DNA of 64,000 bases from Bartonella koehlerae C-29 (GTDB taxonomy: Bacteria; Pseudomonadota; Alphaproteobacteria; Rhizobiales; Rhizobiaceae): NCBI RefSeq assembly GCF_000706625.1, contig NZ_KL407334.1, forward strand, positions 399,771-463,770. Reading direction: 5' to 3'. Each line of letters opens with the position of its first letter. Within the stretch, counting starts at the first letter, position 1. The position numbers and the translations under genes were made by a program. Positions 28,887 to 41,637 of the stretch are shown piece by piece. A model generated the notes under the pieces. The model searched no databases and was not told the DNA's origin. It was given only the letters and a program-made list of their open reading frames with translations.

Positions 28887-31800
28887 TTAAGATTTCAGAG
28901 TGCATATAATTTTATGTTTACCTGTTTTTTTTAATTTTATCCCTCTATAGATATCTGAATATTTTCTCCCATCAATATGAAGCATGTTTGAGCACCCCCA
29001 TTTAACTATAATGGTATAAATAGCGTTATGAAATTTCATTTTTGCTTCATATTCGGGCCATGAGGAAGACAAATGTGGATGTAAAAATAATTGATCAGCT
29101 TGACGATTAATCCCCAGAATAGCGTGTATTGCGGCGCGGTAGAACCAGCCAGCGGAGCCTGTATACCACGTCCAACCGCCTTGTCCACGGCGTGGTTCAA
29201 TAGTGTAGATGTCTGCAGCCATAACATAAGGTTCAACACGATAAATTTCAGGATTTTTCCCATGGGTAATGGGATTGATCATAGAAAATAAAGCATAAGC
29301 TTTATCATTTTCACCCATTTCAGCAAGTGCTAAAATACTCCAAATAGCACCATGCGTATATTGCCCTCCATTTTCTCGAATACCTGGAGGATACCCTTTT
29401 ATATAACCAGGTTCGAGAGTAGTTTTATCAAAAGGTGGCCAGAAAAGACGTAGAAGACTGCTTTTTTTATCATACAGATGTTCAAGCATTGATGCCATTG
29501 CTTGTTTTTGGCGTTCAGGCGAAGCCATTTGAGAAATAACAGCCCAAGATTGAGCAATAGTATCAATTTTGCATTCATCATTTATTTTAGAGCCAAGAGG
29601 AGTTCCATCATCAAAATAACCACGCCGATACCAAGCACCATCCCAACCATTTTTTTCTAAGGATTTTTTCAAACGCTTAAGATGTGCATTCCATGTTTTA
29701 AGACGGATGTTATCACGATATTTTTTAGCAAGAGGGATAAATGCCTTTAGTGTGGTGCCAAGAAACCATCCTAACCAAGTGCTTTCACCTTTTCTTTCAA
29801 TGCCTACCAAATTCATGCCGTCATTCCAATCACCTCCTAAAATAAGGGGGAGTCCATGTTTTCCACAGCGCTTGATAGCAAGATCTAAAGCCAAAGCACA
29901 ATGTTCATAAATTGTTGCGACTTTTGAGGATTGTATGGGCCTAAAATAAGCATCGTATTGTTCTACAGAGAGAGCAGCTCCTTCAATAAAAGCAATTGGA
30001 GTATCAAGGAATTCGTAGTCGCCGGTAGTGTTGACATAAAGAGCTGTTGCATATGCAAGCCATACAATGTCATCAGAAATATGTGTACGAACACCAGCAT
30101 TGGTATCAGGCAACCACCAGTGCTGTACATCTCCTTCAGGAAATTGATGGGATGCGGCATTTAACAAATGTTCACGCGTCAGGTGTGGTTGCAATAATAA
30201 TAAGGATAGACTGTCTTGTAACTGATCACGGAAGCCAAATGCACCACTGGCTTGATAAAAAGCTGTACGTGCCATCATACGGCATGCGTAGATTTGATAA
30301 GGGAGCCAATGATTGACCATAATATCAAAAGAAGGATCAGGTGTTTTTACTTGGAAAGGAGAAACGAAATCACTCCATTGTTGTTTTTGTTTTGTGAGCA
30401 GCGTTTCAAAATCATTTGTACGGACTTGATCTAGTAATTTTTCAGCTTCTTGCCTATTTTCAGCACAGCCAAGATAGAAGATTATTTCTTTTGTTTGTCC
30501 TGGTAACAGATCAATATCATAGGCGAGTGCTGAACAAGGATCACATCCTGCTTCAATCCTATTGGAAAGTGCAGCAGCTTTACGGACTGCATGTGGATGT
30601 ATAACTGTTCCTGTTAAACCGATAAATTCGTTACGATCAGTGGTGGTACTGGTGGGCATTTCGGATGCTGATAAAAATGCTACTTGTTGAGATTTTTCAA
30701 GGTGATAAGGATTTTGAATAAAATGTGCACCACGTTTGGAATCATAAGAGGGAAGAAGAAAAGGTGCATATTTTGTACGGATATTGCCTAAGACCCATTC
30801 AACATAATTATAAAGACGTAATTTTCGTGATTTTCCCCCTTCATTTTTGAGGATGAGACGTGAAAGGCGAACAGGTTTTTTTTGATCGAGTGTATGGGTA
30901 AGTTTTAAGGTAATTTCTGAGTGTTTGGATTTAAAGGTTGAGAATCCAAAACCATGGCAAGACTCATAGACAACACTTTCGTCGCATTCTACAGCAGAAA
31001 TTGGTGAAAAACTTTTTAAAGACAGGCGGTCAACGATATAAAGTGCTTCTCCTGGGCGGTTAGAAACCGGATCATTCGTCCAAGGGGTTAATTGATAATC
31101 GCGGCTGTTATTAGCCCAAGTAAAGAGCGCACCTTCAGCGGAGACATGGAAGCCAAAGCTTTTGTTTGAAATGACATTAATCCATGGATGTGGTGTGGTG
31201 GTCTGTCCATGAAGACGTATCACATAATTGTTATGGTGGTTAAAACCGCCATAGCCATTCCAATACTGTAAATCTTCTCCATTAATGGGAAGAGTGGATG
31301 GTTTTTTTTGACCGATAAAACCGATGGAAGCAAAGAGACTTTGTTCGTTTGGTGTTGGTATTTGTCTTCTTTTGTTGTTTAATTTATCATGAGATCCCTG
31401 ATGATTATTCCGTGTTACGAGATCAAAATCATGCTCATTGAGTCGTTTGAGCTGTTCAGATAAAGATCCATTTTGAGCATGAAGGATAATGCGGGCTGAA
31501 GCAAGAAGTGTCTTAAAACTTTGTTCACTTATTTGATCACGTTGAAGTGTGAAAATATATTGATGTTCATTAATTTCGTGAATGTGATGCCGGTAAGATT
31601 CGCACACCCATTCAATAGCGCGTTGTGTATCTTGTATATAGGAAAAGGACTGCTCGTTGAGAATGACCAGATCAACGAGAAGTCCACGCGTACGCCAATA
31701 TTCGTGTGCTTTAAGCAGTTCTTGTAGAACAGTTATGTCTCCTATATTGTTTAATCTGAGAAGACAGATAGGCGTGTCTCCTGAAATGGACATGGGCCAA

Positions 31801-34800
31801 AGATCAGATTGTTTACCAAGATTTTTTGCTAAGTTTTTTGGAGGAAGACGCCATGTCCGGTCGGGATAGATAAGGGGGGTTGCATATTTTTGATAGGTAA
31901 TCGCTTCTCTAAGCTGGATACCGCTCTGATACAGTGAGACTTGTGAGCGTGTCCATGCCATTGAAAGTTCCTGTTGGAACATATTGGGTTGTCGATAATG
32001 TTTGATATGATTATGCAGTGTTTCTTTTGTAGTGGCAGCAAAAGTCCAAAAAATAAGTTCTACTTTTTCATGTGCCGGAATTTTTATACGGCATCGAAGT
32101 GAGATTATTGGATCAAGAACGCAACCTTGACTGTTGCTAAAGCGAGCATTGCGATCAAATGCAGCGGGTTGATGAAGAGATCGTCCTCGACCAATAAACA
32201 GAGAGCGATCCGTTTCAGCTTCTGTTTCTTGGATGCTATCCATTGTATCGGTAACAAAATGAGCAACGTGAATTTCGGGATCATTAAGTGAACGTTTGCG
32301 CCTTTTAGCAAAGATAATTTTTCCTTGTTCAGTAATTTCTGTTTCTATGAACATACGTGAAAAAGCAGGATGAGCTTGGTCAGCATCTGTTGTTGCAAGT
32401 GCCAGTTCACCATAAGAGGTCACTTCAATAAGACAATCTTTGTTTGTTGTATTGATAAGTTGAATACGTCTGCCTTCACCGCATCCTTCAGAAGTAACAA
32501 TACATTCAAGTATTGATTTAATGCCATCAACCATTTTCCTATATTCAGCTTTTTCATCTGTAAAAATGCTGACTGCTTCTTCTTCAACAACACGTGTTGG
32601 TTCACCAGTAACAGACCACCAACGTCCATTATCTGTATTACGGAGGAAGAATAAAGTGCCTTGTTGATCTTCTGTAGGATCAGGAATAAAGCGCGTAATT
32701 GCATAATTATGCCAACGGCTATAACCGGAACCATTGGCGGTTAACATTATGGAGTAAAAACCATGAGATAGAAGCAACGTTGCACGTGGTTTGAGCAGTG
32801 GATTAGTGATCATGCGGAAAGGAGCATCATCAAATTCTCGAAAGTTATTACGCACGGGATTAATAACTTTGGTTTTGGTATGAATAATGGGAATTTGGTG
32901 CGGCGCTCTTTCCTGTAATAACAATTGTATTGCTTCAATGACTGGGTCATGGTGAAAACGATCGCGCATTCGTCCTTGGAAAATTACATTGTCAATAGCA
33001 AGAATGGACATACCATGATGATGTGCATAATAATTACGTACAACGGCGTATTTTTCTCCTGCTTTTATGCGTGAAGGAGTGAAGTCGACAGAGTCATAAT
33101 AACCATATTTTCCTAAAGCTCCAAGGTCACGCAGTCGTTTTAAATTGGTTATGGCTTGGGCAGGTATGTACTGCGCTGCTAAAAGGCTAGCATAGGGGGC
33201 AATAACAGCATTGCGTGAGAGTCCACGTTGGAGTCCGAGGTGTGGAACACCAAAACTGGCGTATTGGTAATTCATTAAGTGATCGCGGGCGTTAAATGCA
33301 GCTTCTGAAATACCCCATGGTAATTTTCGTTTATGAGCGTATTGTATTTGGTGATAAATAATCAATCGATTGGTTTGATCAAGGAGAGATCCTAAAGGTT
33401 CATGCATAACGAGAGATGGCATGAGATATTCGAACATGGAGCCAGACCATGATAAGAGGGCTCCTTTCCAACCAATTGGGGTAAGGAGTCGACCAAGATG
33501 AAACCAATGTTTACATTTTATGTCTCCTTTTGCGATGGCAAAAAAGCTTGCGAGGCGCACTTCTGAAGCGAGAAGATCATAACAATTTTCATCGAGTTTG
33601 TTTTCTTGAACACTATATCCAATGGAAAAGAGATGCCGATCAGGATGCTCTAAGAAGTCAAATTCCATATCAAAGGCTATTTTTCGAGCATTTACAGCTA
33701 AAGTGTTTAATTTTTTACAGAGTTGTTCGGAGTCATAGTCATTACTGGTATTGTGATGATGCACTTCACAGGTTTCTACAAGGCATTTGGCCCAGAAGAG
33801 TGTTTGAGCGGATTCTGTTGTTTGAATTTTTTGATGAAGTTCATCTATTAACTGCACAATATTACGGGCGATAAGTGAAAGGTTCGTAATAGGAGAAGTG
33901 GTGTTTAGTTTTTCTAAGGAAGTACTAACACAGTGATTAAAATTGGTGATGCGCTCTTCGATTTGGTGACGCAAGGGATTTAAAATGGGGTTATTATCAG
34001 GAATTTCTTTGAAAGTTTCGGCAAGAATAGCATGAACATCACACAAGCCTATAAGATCACTTTGAAAAAAAACATTGGGTTTTACAGCCCATTCACTTAA
34101 GGCTGAGGCAAGTGTCACCAAATGACCAGCGAGATTTCCTGAATCAACAGTTGATACATAAATAGGTAAGAGAGGTTTAAGTGTATCCGTTGCATACCAA
34201 TTATAAAGATGTCCACGGAATTTTTCCATTTTTGCAAGGGTGTTTAATGTACATTCAATGCGAGTAATAGTTTCTTTAAAACCAATCCAGCCAAAATCAT
34301 GCGCAGCAATAATAGAAAGAAGATAAACTCCAATATTTGTTGGAGATGTACGTTGTGCAACAAGGGGTTCTGGATCTTCTTGGAAATTGTCAGGGGGCAA
34401 ATAATTGCTTTGTGCATTGACAAAGGTTGCATAATAAAGCCATGTCCGTCGTGCAATGGATCGTAGTGTTTTTTTATCTTCAGAAGAGATATTAAGAGTA
34501 TCTTGAAACGTTGAAGGTTGACTGACAAGCCATGCAATCAAGGGCGAAAAAAACCATGCCAGCCCAAAGGGAAAAGCAATAAAGCTTGCAAAAGTCTTAG
34601 AAAAGAGAGGCAATGCTAGGGCAAGAATACCAATAAACGCTGCTGGACACATTGTAAGGACATAGAAGCCAAAACTATTGGGGATTGATTTTGTTGCGGC
34701 GGAAGTTTTCCATTCAAGCAAGTGTTTTTTTGAAATCGTCATGCGATAGAGCGTGCGGATAATTGCATCAGTCATAAAATAAGCTGAATGGGCAAGAAAT

Positions 34801-37454
34801 GTCGTTTTAAGAAATATATTTGCACCTGTAAGGGTAGTTTTGTTCATAATTGATTGGAGTTGCCCACGCAAAGAATAATTAATATGGGAGGGAACAAGCG
34901 TTTGTAATACACCTAAAATTGGTGAAATAAAGAGGCTAAACAGCAAGAATATTTGCCAAATGATTGCACTCTTTAAAGGTAAAAAAGACCATCCTGCAAT
35001 TGCTGCGATCAACCACATAAGTGGTGTGAGAGAACGGCGCAGATTATCTTGCATTTTCCAACGTGTAATGGTGCTAATTTGACGGCGGGAAAAGAGGTAA
35101 GGTAGGAGTTGCCAATCACCGCGAATCCAACGATGATGACGGGTAATATCAATATTATAGGCTATTGGATAATCCTCAATTACTTCTACATCACTTACTA
35201 AAGCAGTACGGGCATATCCTCCTTCCAACAGATCATGACTGAGAACGGTATTTTCTTTAATTTTTCCATTGAGTGCTTTTTCAAAGGCATCAATGTTATA
35301 AAGGCCTTTTCCGACAAAAGTTCCTTCTCCCAAAAGATCTTGATAGGTATCAGAAACAGCAAAGACATAAGGATCAATGCCACGATTGGTAGAAAATACC
35401 CGTTGCAGAATTGATGTTTCTTTTCCTGTTGTAAGAGACGGTGTAATACGGGGTTGCAAAATGCTATAGCCTTTTACAATCTTCCCATTTTGTGGGTCGA
35501 AAATCGGTTGATTAAGTGGATGGTGAAGTTTTCCAACAAGTTTTGTGACACTTTCAGGGGTAAGGCGTGTATCTGAATCCAGGGTCATCACAAAACGACA
35601 ATCCATGGGAAGATGTGGACTTGGAGGATAAAAGCTAGTGTTTTGATTACCTCTTAATAACAGATTGAGTTCATGAAGTTTGCCACGCTTACGTTCCCAT
35701 CCCATCCAGCATTTTTCGCTAGGGTTATAAAGGCGTCGGCGGTGCAAAAGGAAAAAAACGGAAGGATTATCACGGTGATAACGACGATTGAGTTCGTTGA
35801 TACTTTTTTGTGCATAATGCAACAAGTCAAGATCGTCTTGCGTTTGTTCATAGGGAGCATCTATCCAGTCTGTGAGGAGAGCGAAATGAATGGCACCTTT
35901 GGGGTTAGAAAGATAATGGACTTCAAGATTGTGCACTTGCTCGTCAATATAATCGCGTGATGTAATGAGAGTGGGCACGACAACTATTGTACGTGCATGT
36001 CCTGGAATACCTTCTTTATATTCATAACCAATGAGCTGCTTTGAAGGGATAAACCACGAAACGACAGTGTTAAAAAAGGAAAAAACAGCATCCATAGCAG
36101 GAAAAAGTGCAAATGTGGTAAAGAAAAGAGACATCCATGGAGCTATGCCGGACGTTCGTAAGAGAGCGTAGATTGCAAACAAAAGAGCAAGCGTTAAAAG
36201 AGAGACAGGAATTGCAATGATTCTTATCTTTGCACAAAAGAAATATTTTTGCCATTTGATACGCAGAGGTGGAGTATAGCCACAAACTTTTTCAAAGGCA
36301 TAACGCCCATCATCGATTAGATACCATCCAACAGAGGAATTATTATGATGAGAAGTATCTTGAGAGGAGGTATGCACCATTTTTACAGCTTTGCGTGCAA
36401 TTTCTGACTCACTAAGAGGTGAAAAGCGTGAAATTTTTTCGATGGCTTGTCGATAGATATTACGTGAGTGAGAATCAATCTCGGAAAAATCACTATTTTT
36501 ACGCAAAATGGAGTCTACAATACTGACAGATTCAAACCATGCTGTCCAATCAACATCATCAATGGTTTTAAGGGCACGGATAATATTGCCCATAGTGACA
36601 CCATCTGCTGTTTGGTGGGCATGTTCATTGGCAGTTACAATTTCTAGGCTACTGCCTCGGCTATGTAATTGTTTTTCAAGCCAAGTTAATGCTGTTGTTG
36701 CATCGACAGATGTACTCCGTAGCCGATAGAATAAATGAGCTGAAAAAGTTGAATCAGCAGTGAGTGTTTCATAGAAAGTCAAAAGAGCGTGTAATTTTGG
36801 TTCATTTTCTGTAAGAGAAATTTTATCAGCAACTTGATGAGCAAGATGGCGTATATGCCGCGCTTGTTCAATACGCGATGAAAGACGACGAACATTTTCA
36901 ATTAAAAGCATTTGTATGACAGAAGGAAGAGTCCATAATTCACCAATTTTGAGAGCACAAAATTTTTGAAACCCATTGATGATAGCTGTCAGTGTTTCTT
37001 GTGAAAATCCACTATCTGTATGCGCAATATAAAGCCAAACTAAAGCAAAGATACGGGGAATTTCTGTCTTTTGTTTATAAAGAGGAAGTTGTTTTATGAG
37101 GGATTTAGGTAAGTTGCGTCGTAATTGTTGTATGGTTTTATCAATGGTATAATGATTATCGATAAGCCATTGAGCAGATGGTGCAAGAGTTTCATCATTT
37201 CGGGCAGCAATATCGCTGCTATGAAAGGCATGGAGAATAAGTTTGGCATTTTCATTCAAGCGTTTGTGAAAATGCTTACTTTCTTCATATTCAGGGATGA
37301 GAAGTGTTTCGCCAGACGCTATAGCATAGCCTAATGTATAGAGTTCGTCCTGCGATTTGTAAGTTGAGCGAATAGGAGAATTGGTTTCAGTAAGACAGCA
37401 GCGTGTCGTTTTTTGAGAAAAAAAGTACTTCATGAAAGAGAGTATAGGCGCCAT
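28887..37454 (-). CDS. ndvB: Cyclic beta-1,2-glucan synthase (NdvB/Cgs)
   Basis: Giant inner-membrane enzyme that makes periplasmic cyclic beta-1,2-glucans; 2855 residues, close to Brucella Cgs and Rhizobium NdvB. The N-terminal region has two membrane segments near residues 410-465. The glycosyltransferase domain has DSDTR near residue 623 and HHRWIRGDWQ near 771, followed by further membrane helices (about 810-1010). Two large beta-sandwich and GH94-like phosphorylase regions then occupy the C-terminal half, with GGDWNDGMN near residue 2536 and AGWFYRAAIHAILG near the end. No frameshift or internal stop is seen, so it looks functional. The glucan product is an osmolyte and host-interaction factor in relatives. 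Confidence 0.95.
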   Translation of the reverse strand: MAPILSFMKYFFSQKTTRCCLTETNSPIRSTYKSQDELYTLGYAIASGETLLIPEYEESKHFHKRLNENAKLILHAFHSSDIAARNDETLAPSAQWLIDNHYTIDKTIQQLRRNLPKSLIKQLPLYKQKTEIPRIFALVWLYIAHTDSGFSQETLTAIINGFQKFCALKIGELWTLPSVIQMLLIENVRRLSSRIEQARHIRHLAHQVADKISLTENEPKLHALLTFYETLTADSTFSAHLFYRLRSTSVDATTALTWLEKQLHSRGSSLEIVTANEHAHQTADGVTMGNIIRALKTIDDVDWTAWFESVSIVDSILRKNSDFSEIDSHSRNIYRQAIEKISRFSPLSESEIARKAVKMVHTSSQDTSHHNNSSVGWYLIDDGRYAFEKVCGYTPPLRIKWQKYFFCAKIRIIAIPVSLLTLALLFAIYALLRTSGIAPWMSLFFTTFALFPAMDAVFSFFNTVVSWFIPSKQLIGYEYKEGIPGHARTIVVVPTLITSRDYIDEQVHNLEVHYLSNPKGAIHFALLTDWIDAPYEQTQDDLDLLHYAQKSINELNRRYHRDNPSVFFLLHRRRLYNPSEKCWMGWERKRGKLHELNLLLRGNQNTSFYPPSPHLPMDCRFVMTLDSDTRLTPESVTKLVGKLHHPLNQPIFDPQNGKIVKGYSILQPRITPSLTTGKETSILQRVFSTNRGIDPYVFAVSDTYQDLLGEGTFVGKGLYNIDAFEKALNGKIKENTVLSHDLLEGGYARTALVSDVEVIEDYPIAYNIDITRHHRWIRGDWQLLPYLFSRRQISTITRWKMQDNLRRSLTPLMWLIAAIAGWSFLPLKSAIIWQIFLLFSLFISPILGVLQTLVPSHINYSLRGQLQSIMNKTTLTGANIFLKTTFLAHSAYFMTDAIIRTLYRMTISKKHLLEWKTSAATKSIPNSFGFYVLTMCPAAFIGILALALPLFSKTFASFIAFPFGLAWFFSPLIAWLVSQPSTFQDTLNISSEDKKTLRSIARRTWLYYATFVNAQSNYLPPDNFQEDPEPLVAQRTSPTNIGVYLLSIIAAHDFGWIGFKETITRIECTLNTLAKMEKFRGHLYNWYATDTLKPLLPIYVSTVDSGNLAGHLVTLASALSEWAVKPNVFFQSDLIGLCDVHAILAETFKEIPDNNPILNPLRHQIEERITNFNHCVSTSLEKLNTTSPITNLSLIARNIVQLIDELHQKIQTTESAQTLFWAKCLVETCEVHHHNTSNDYDSEQLCKKLNTLAVNARKIAFDMEFDFLEHPDRHLFSIGYSVQENKLDENCYDLLASEVRLASFFAIAKGDIKCKHWFHLGRLLTPIGWKGALLSWSGSMFEYLMPSLVMHEPLGSLLDQTNRLIIYHQIQYAHKRKLPWGISEAAFNARDHLMNYQYASFGVPHLGLQRGLSRNAVIAPYASLLAAQYIPAQAITNLKRLRDLGALGKYGYYDSVDFTPSRIKAGEKYAVVRNYYAHHHGMSILAIDNVIFQGRMRDRFHHDPVIEAIQLLLQERAPHQIPIIHTKTKVINPVRNNFREFDDAPFRMITNPLLKPRATLLLSHGFYSIMLTANGSGYSRWHNYAITRFIPDPTEDQQGTLFFLRNTDNGRWWSVTGEPTRVVEEEAVSIFTDEKAEYRKMVDGIKSILECIVTSEGCGEGRRIQLINTTNKDCLIEVTSYGELALATTDADQAHPAFSRMFIETEITEQGKIIFAKRRKRSLNDPEIHVAHFVTDTMDSIQETEAETDRSLFIGRGRSLHQPAAFDRNARFSNSQGCVLDPIISLRCRIKIPAHEKVELIFWTFAATTKETLHNHIKHYRQPNMFQQELSMAWTRSQVSLYQSGIQLREAITYQKYATPLIYPDRTWRLPPKNLAKNLGKQSDLWPMSISGDTPICLLRLNNIGDITVLQELLKAHEYWRTRGLLVDLVILNEQSFSYIQDTQRAIEWVCESYRHHIHEINEHQYIFTLQRDQISEQSFKTLLASARIILHAQNGSLSEQLKRLNEHDFDLVTRNNHQGSHDKLNNKRRQIPTPNEQSLFASIGFIGQKKPSTLPINGEDLQYWNGYGGFNHHNNYVIRLHGQTTTPHPWINVISNKSFGFHVSAEGALFTWANNSRDYQLTPWTNDPVSNRPGEALYIVDRLSLKSFSPISAVECDESVVYESCHGFGFSTFKSKHSEITLKLTHTLDQKKPVRLSRLILKNEGGKSRKLRLYNYVEWVLGNIRTKYAPFLLPSYDSKRGAHFIQNPYHLEKSQQVAFLSASEMPTSTTTDRNEFIGLTGTVIHPHAVRKAAALSNRIEAGCDPCSALAYDIDLLPGQTKEIIFYLGCAENRQEAEKLLDQVRTNDFETLLTKQKQQWSDFVSPFQVKTPDPSFDIMVNHWLPYQIYACRMMARTAFYQASGAFGFRDQLQDSLSLLLLQPHLTREHLLNAASHQFPEGDVQHWWLPDTNAGVRTHISDDIVWLAYATALYVNTTGDYEFLDTPIAFIEGAALSVEQYDAYFRPIQSSKVATIYEHCALALDLAIKRCGKHGLPLILGGDWNDGMNLVGIERKGESTWLGWFLGTTLKAFIPLAKKYRDNIRLKTWNAHLKRLKKSLEKNGWDGAWYRRGYFDDGTPLGSKINDECKIDTIAQSWAVISQMASPERQKQAMASMLEHLYDKKSSLLRLFWPPFDKTTLEPGYIKGYPPGIRENGGQYTHGAIWSILALAEMGENDKAYALFSMINPITHGKNPEIYRVEPYVMAADIYTIEPRRGQGGWTWYTGSAGWFYRAAIHAILGINRQADQLFLHPHLSSSWPEYEAKMKFHNAIYTIIVKWGCSNMLHIDGRKYSDIYRGIKLKKTGKHKIICTLKS

Positions 37455-37594
37455 AATATTTTATTGCGATTTAATTATGCTGTTTTATTCAAGAGGATGT
37501 TGGCATTTCTATTCCAATAAGTAAGATTTGTATTAAGAAATATTTATAATTTTTTTAACCAGAAAATTGGAAATACAATCAGGCGTTTGCATTG

Positions 37595-37631
37595 AAAAAT
37601 AAAAAAGGCCGCTAGAGAAAAGAGCGGCCTT
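37595..37631 (-). terminator. Rho-independent terminator of rpsA
   Basis: On the minus strand AAGGCCGCT (37631-37623) pairs perfectly with AGCGGCCTT (37613-37605) around a 9-base loop and is followed by TTTTATTTTT. It lies 22 bp past the rpsA stop and ends the aroA-cmk-rpsA transcript. Confidence 0.93.
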
Positions 37632-37652
37632 AATGTAATTTATTCAATCATA

Positions 37653-39353
37653 TTAATCTTGTTCTTGTTTTTTCAAAGCTGCACCAAGAATCTCGCCAAG
37701 AGAAGCACCTGAATCTGTAGAACCATATTGCGCAACAGCTTCTTTTTCTTCGGCAATTTCTAAAGCTTTGATAGACACTGAAAGTTTACGTGTTTTTTTA
37801 TCAAATGCGGTAATGCGTGCATCAACCCTTTGTCCAATCGAGAAACGTTCTGGGCGTTGCTCATCACGATCACGTGCTAAATCAGCACGGCGAATAGTTG
37901 TTTCAAGATTATGATCAGTCAATTTTATATCAATGCCATTGTCATTTACTGCAGTTACTTCACATGTTACAACAGCACCTTTACGAAGTTCGCCAGAGGC
38001 TGCTGCTTCTCCAACTTTATCGCTGGAAAGTTGCTTGATTCCAAGAGAGATACGCTCTTTTTCAATGTCAACATCAAGGACTATAGCTTTAACGATGTCA
38101 CCTTTATTGTAAGTATCAATAACTTGCTCCCCAGGACGGTTCCAATCAAGATCAGAGAGGTGAACCATACCGTCAACATCGCCTTCAAGACCAATAAAGA
38201 GACCAAATTCAGTTTTGTTTTTAACTTCCCCTTCGATTTGTGAATTTACAGGAAATTTATTAGCAAAAGCGACCCATGGATTTTCAAATGTTTGCTTTAA
38301 ACCTAAAGAAATACGCCGTTTAGAAGGATCAATTTCCAGAACAACCACTTCCACTTCTTGTGATGTAGACAAAATTTTTCCGGGGTGGACATTTTTCTTT
38401 GTCCAACTCATTTCGGAAATGTGGATTAACCCTTCAATTCCTGGTTCGATTTCAACAAAACCACCGTAATCCGTAATGTTGGTAACAGCACCAGTAATTT
38501 TTTTACCAACTGGATACCGAGCACTGATACTTTCCCAAGGATCACTTTCAAGCTGTTTCATGCCAAGAGAGATACGGTGTGTATCTTGATTGATACGAAT
38601 AATTTGGACTTTAATTGTTTGACCAATAGTGAGGATTTCAGATGGATGGTTCACACGCCGCCAAGCCATATCTGTGACGTGTAAGAGTCCATCGATTCCA
38701 CCAAGATCTACAAAGGCACCATAATCAGTGATATTTTTAACCACACCTTCAACGATTTGATTTTCTTCAAGATTTTGTACGATTTCTGAACGCTGTTCAG
38801 CTCTGCTTTCCTCTAAGACAGTACGACGTGAGACAACAATATTGCCGCGACGACGATCCATTTTCAAAATTTCAAAGGATTGTGAATTATGCATGAGAGG
38901 TGAAACATCACGAATGGGACGAATATCAACTTGACTGCGAGGTAAGAAAGCGATTGCACCATCGAGGTCGACTGTAAAGCCTCCTTTTACTTGGCTAAAG
39001 ATAATGCCATCGACGCGTGCACCGGCATTGAATTTTTCTTCTAAACGGATCCAGCTTTCTTCGCGACGTGCTTTTTCACGGGATAGAACAGCTTCTCCCA
39101 TTGCATTTTCAATGCGTTCAATATAAACTTCCACTTCATCGCCAATTTGCAAGGAATCATCTTTTCCTTTAGCTCCAAATTCTTTGAGTGGAATACGTCC
39201 TTCGACTTTAAGTCCAGCATCAATAATAGCCATGTCTTTTTCGATTGCAATGACGCGACCTTTAACAACGGATCCTTCATTAAGATCATTGGTTTGGAAA
39301 GATTGCATTAAAAGTGCTTCGAAATCCGCTGTTGTAGGATTGTAGTGTGACAT
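37653..39353 (-). CDS. rpsA: 30S ribosomal protein S1
   Basis: mRNA-binding small-subunit protein needed for translation of structured leaders. 566 residues containing six S1 RNA-binding repeats, for example VEGVVKNITDYGAFVDLGGI, ITGAVTNITDYGGFVEIEPG and IEGEVKNKTEFGLFIGLEG. AGGAG lies 5 bases before ATG 39353. It is the last gene of aroA-cmk-rpsA and has a structured 129-base leader that may serve autoregulation. Confidence 0.98.
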   Translation of the reverse strand: MSHYNPTTADFEALLMQSFQTNDLNEGSVVKGRVIAIEKDMAIIDAGLKVEGRIPLKEFGAKGKDDSLQIGDEVEVYIERIENAMGEAVLSREKARREESWIRLEEKFNAGARVDGIIFSQVKGGFTVDLDGAIAFLPRSQVDIRPIRDVSPLMHNSQSFEILKMDRRRGNIVVSRRTVLEESRAEQRSEIVQNLEENQIVEGVVKNITDYGAFVDLGGIDGLLHVTDMAWRRVNHPSEILTIGQTIKVQIIRINQDTHRISLGMKQLESDPWESISARYPVGKKITGAVTNITDYGGFVEIEPGIEGLIHISEMSWTKKNVHPGKILSTSQEVEVVVLEIDPSKRRISLGLKQTFENPWVAFANKFPVNSQIEGEVKNKTEFGLFIGLEGDVDGMVHLSDLDWNRPGEQVIDTYNKGDIVKAIVLDVDIEKERISLGIKQLSSDKVGEAAASGELRKGAVVTCEVTAVNDNGIDIKLTDHNLETTIRRADLARDRDEQRPERFSIGQRVDARITAFDKKTRKLSVSIKALEIAEEKEAVAQYGSTDSGASLGEILGAALKKQEQD

Positions 39354-39358
39354 AAGAA

Positions 39359-39459
39359 CTCCTGATACATACCTTAATTTTAAAAGGTATAAGCGCTAGG
39401 TTAGTGTTGATCCAAAGTAACTTCTTGCCTTTTTCTTTACAGGAAGAAAATTAGCGCTT
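39359..39459 (-). promoter_or_regulatory. Structured leader upstream of rpsA (candidate S1 autoregulatory site)
   Basis: Two nested elements on the minus strand. AAGCGCTA (39452-39459) pairs with TAGCGCTT (39398-39391) across 53 bases. Directly after it ATACCTT (39390-39384) pairs with AAGGTAT (39375-39369) over an 8-base loop. The second hairpin ends 5 bases before the AGGAG ribosome site (39363-39359). Pairings are seen. S1 autoregulation through leader hairpins is known in E. coli; its presence here is inferred. Confidence 0.5.
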
Positions 39460-39482
39460 GGCCGGAAATCACCCTGACGACT

Positions 39483-41479
<1,997 letters not shown>

Positions 41480-41637
41480 TTATTAAATGAAGCACTCTTT
41501 AACACATGCTTTGAAAGGCGTCATGAGGAAATCCATGTGAAACGATATATTTATCTTTGACAAAGACGTTATTTTTCGATTAAGCACCATAAAATTTATT
41601 TTTTAATAGATATAGTTAACTTAAAGAGGCACAGTTC

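Noticed and set aside
29091-37334. Many opposite-strand and shifted open frames inside ndvB
   Set aside because: All are shadows of the single 2855-codon gene; none has a ribosome site or domain.
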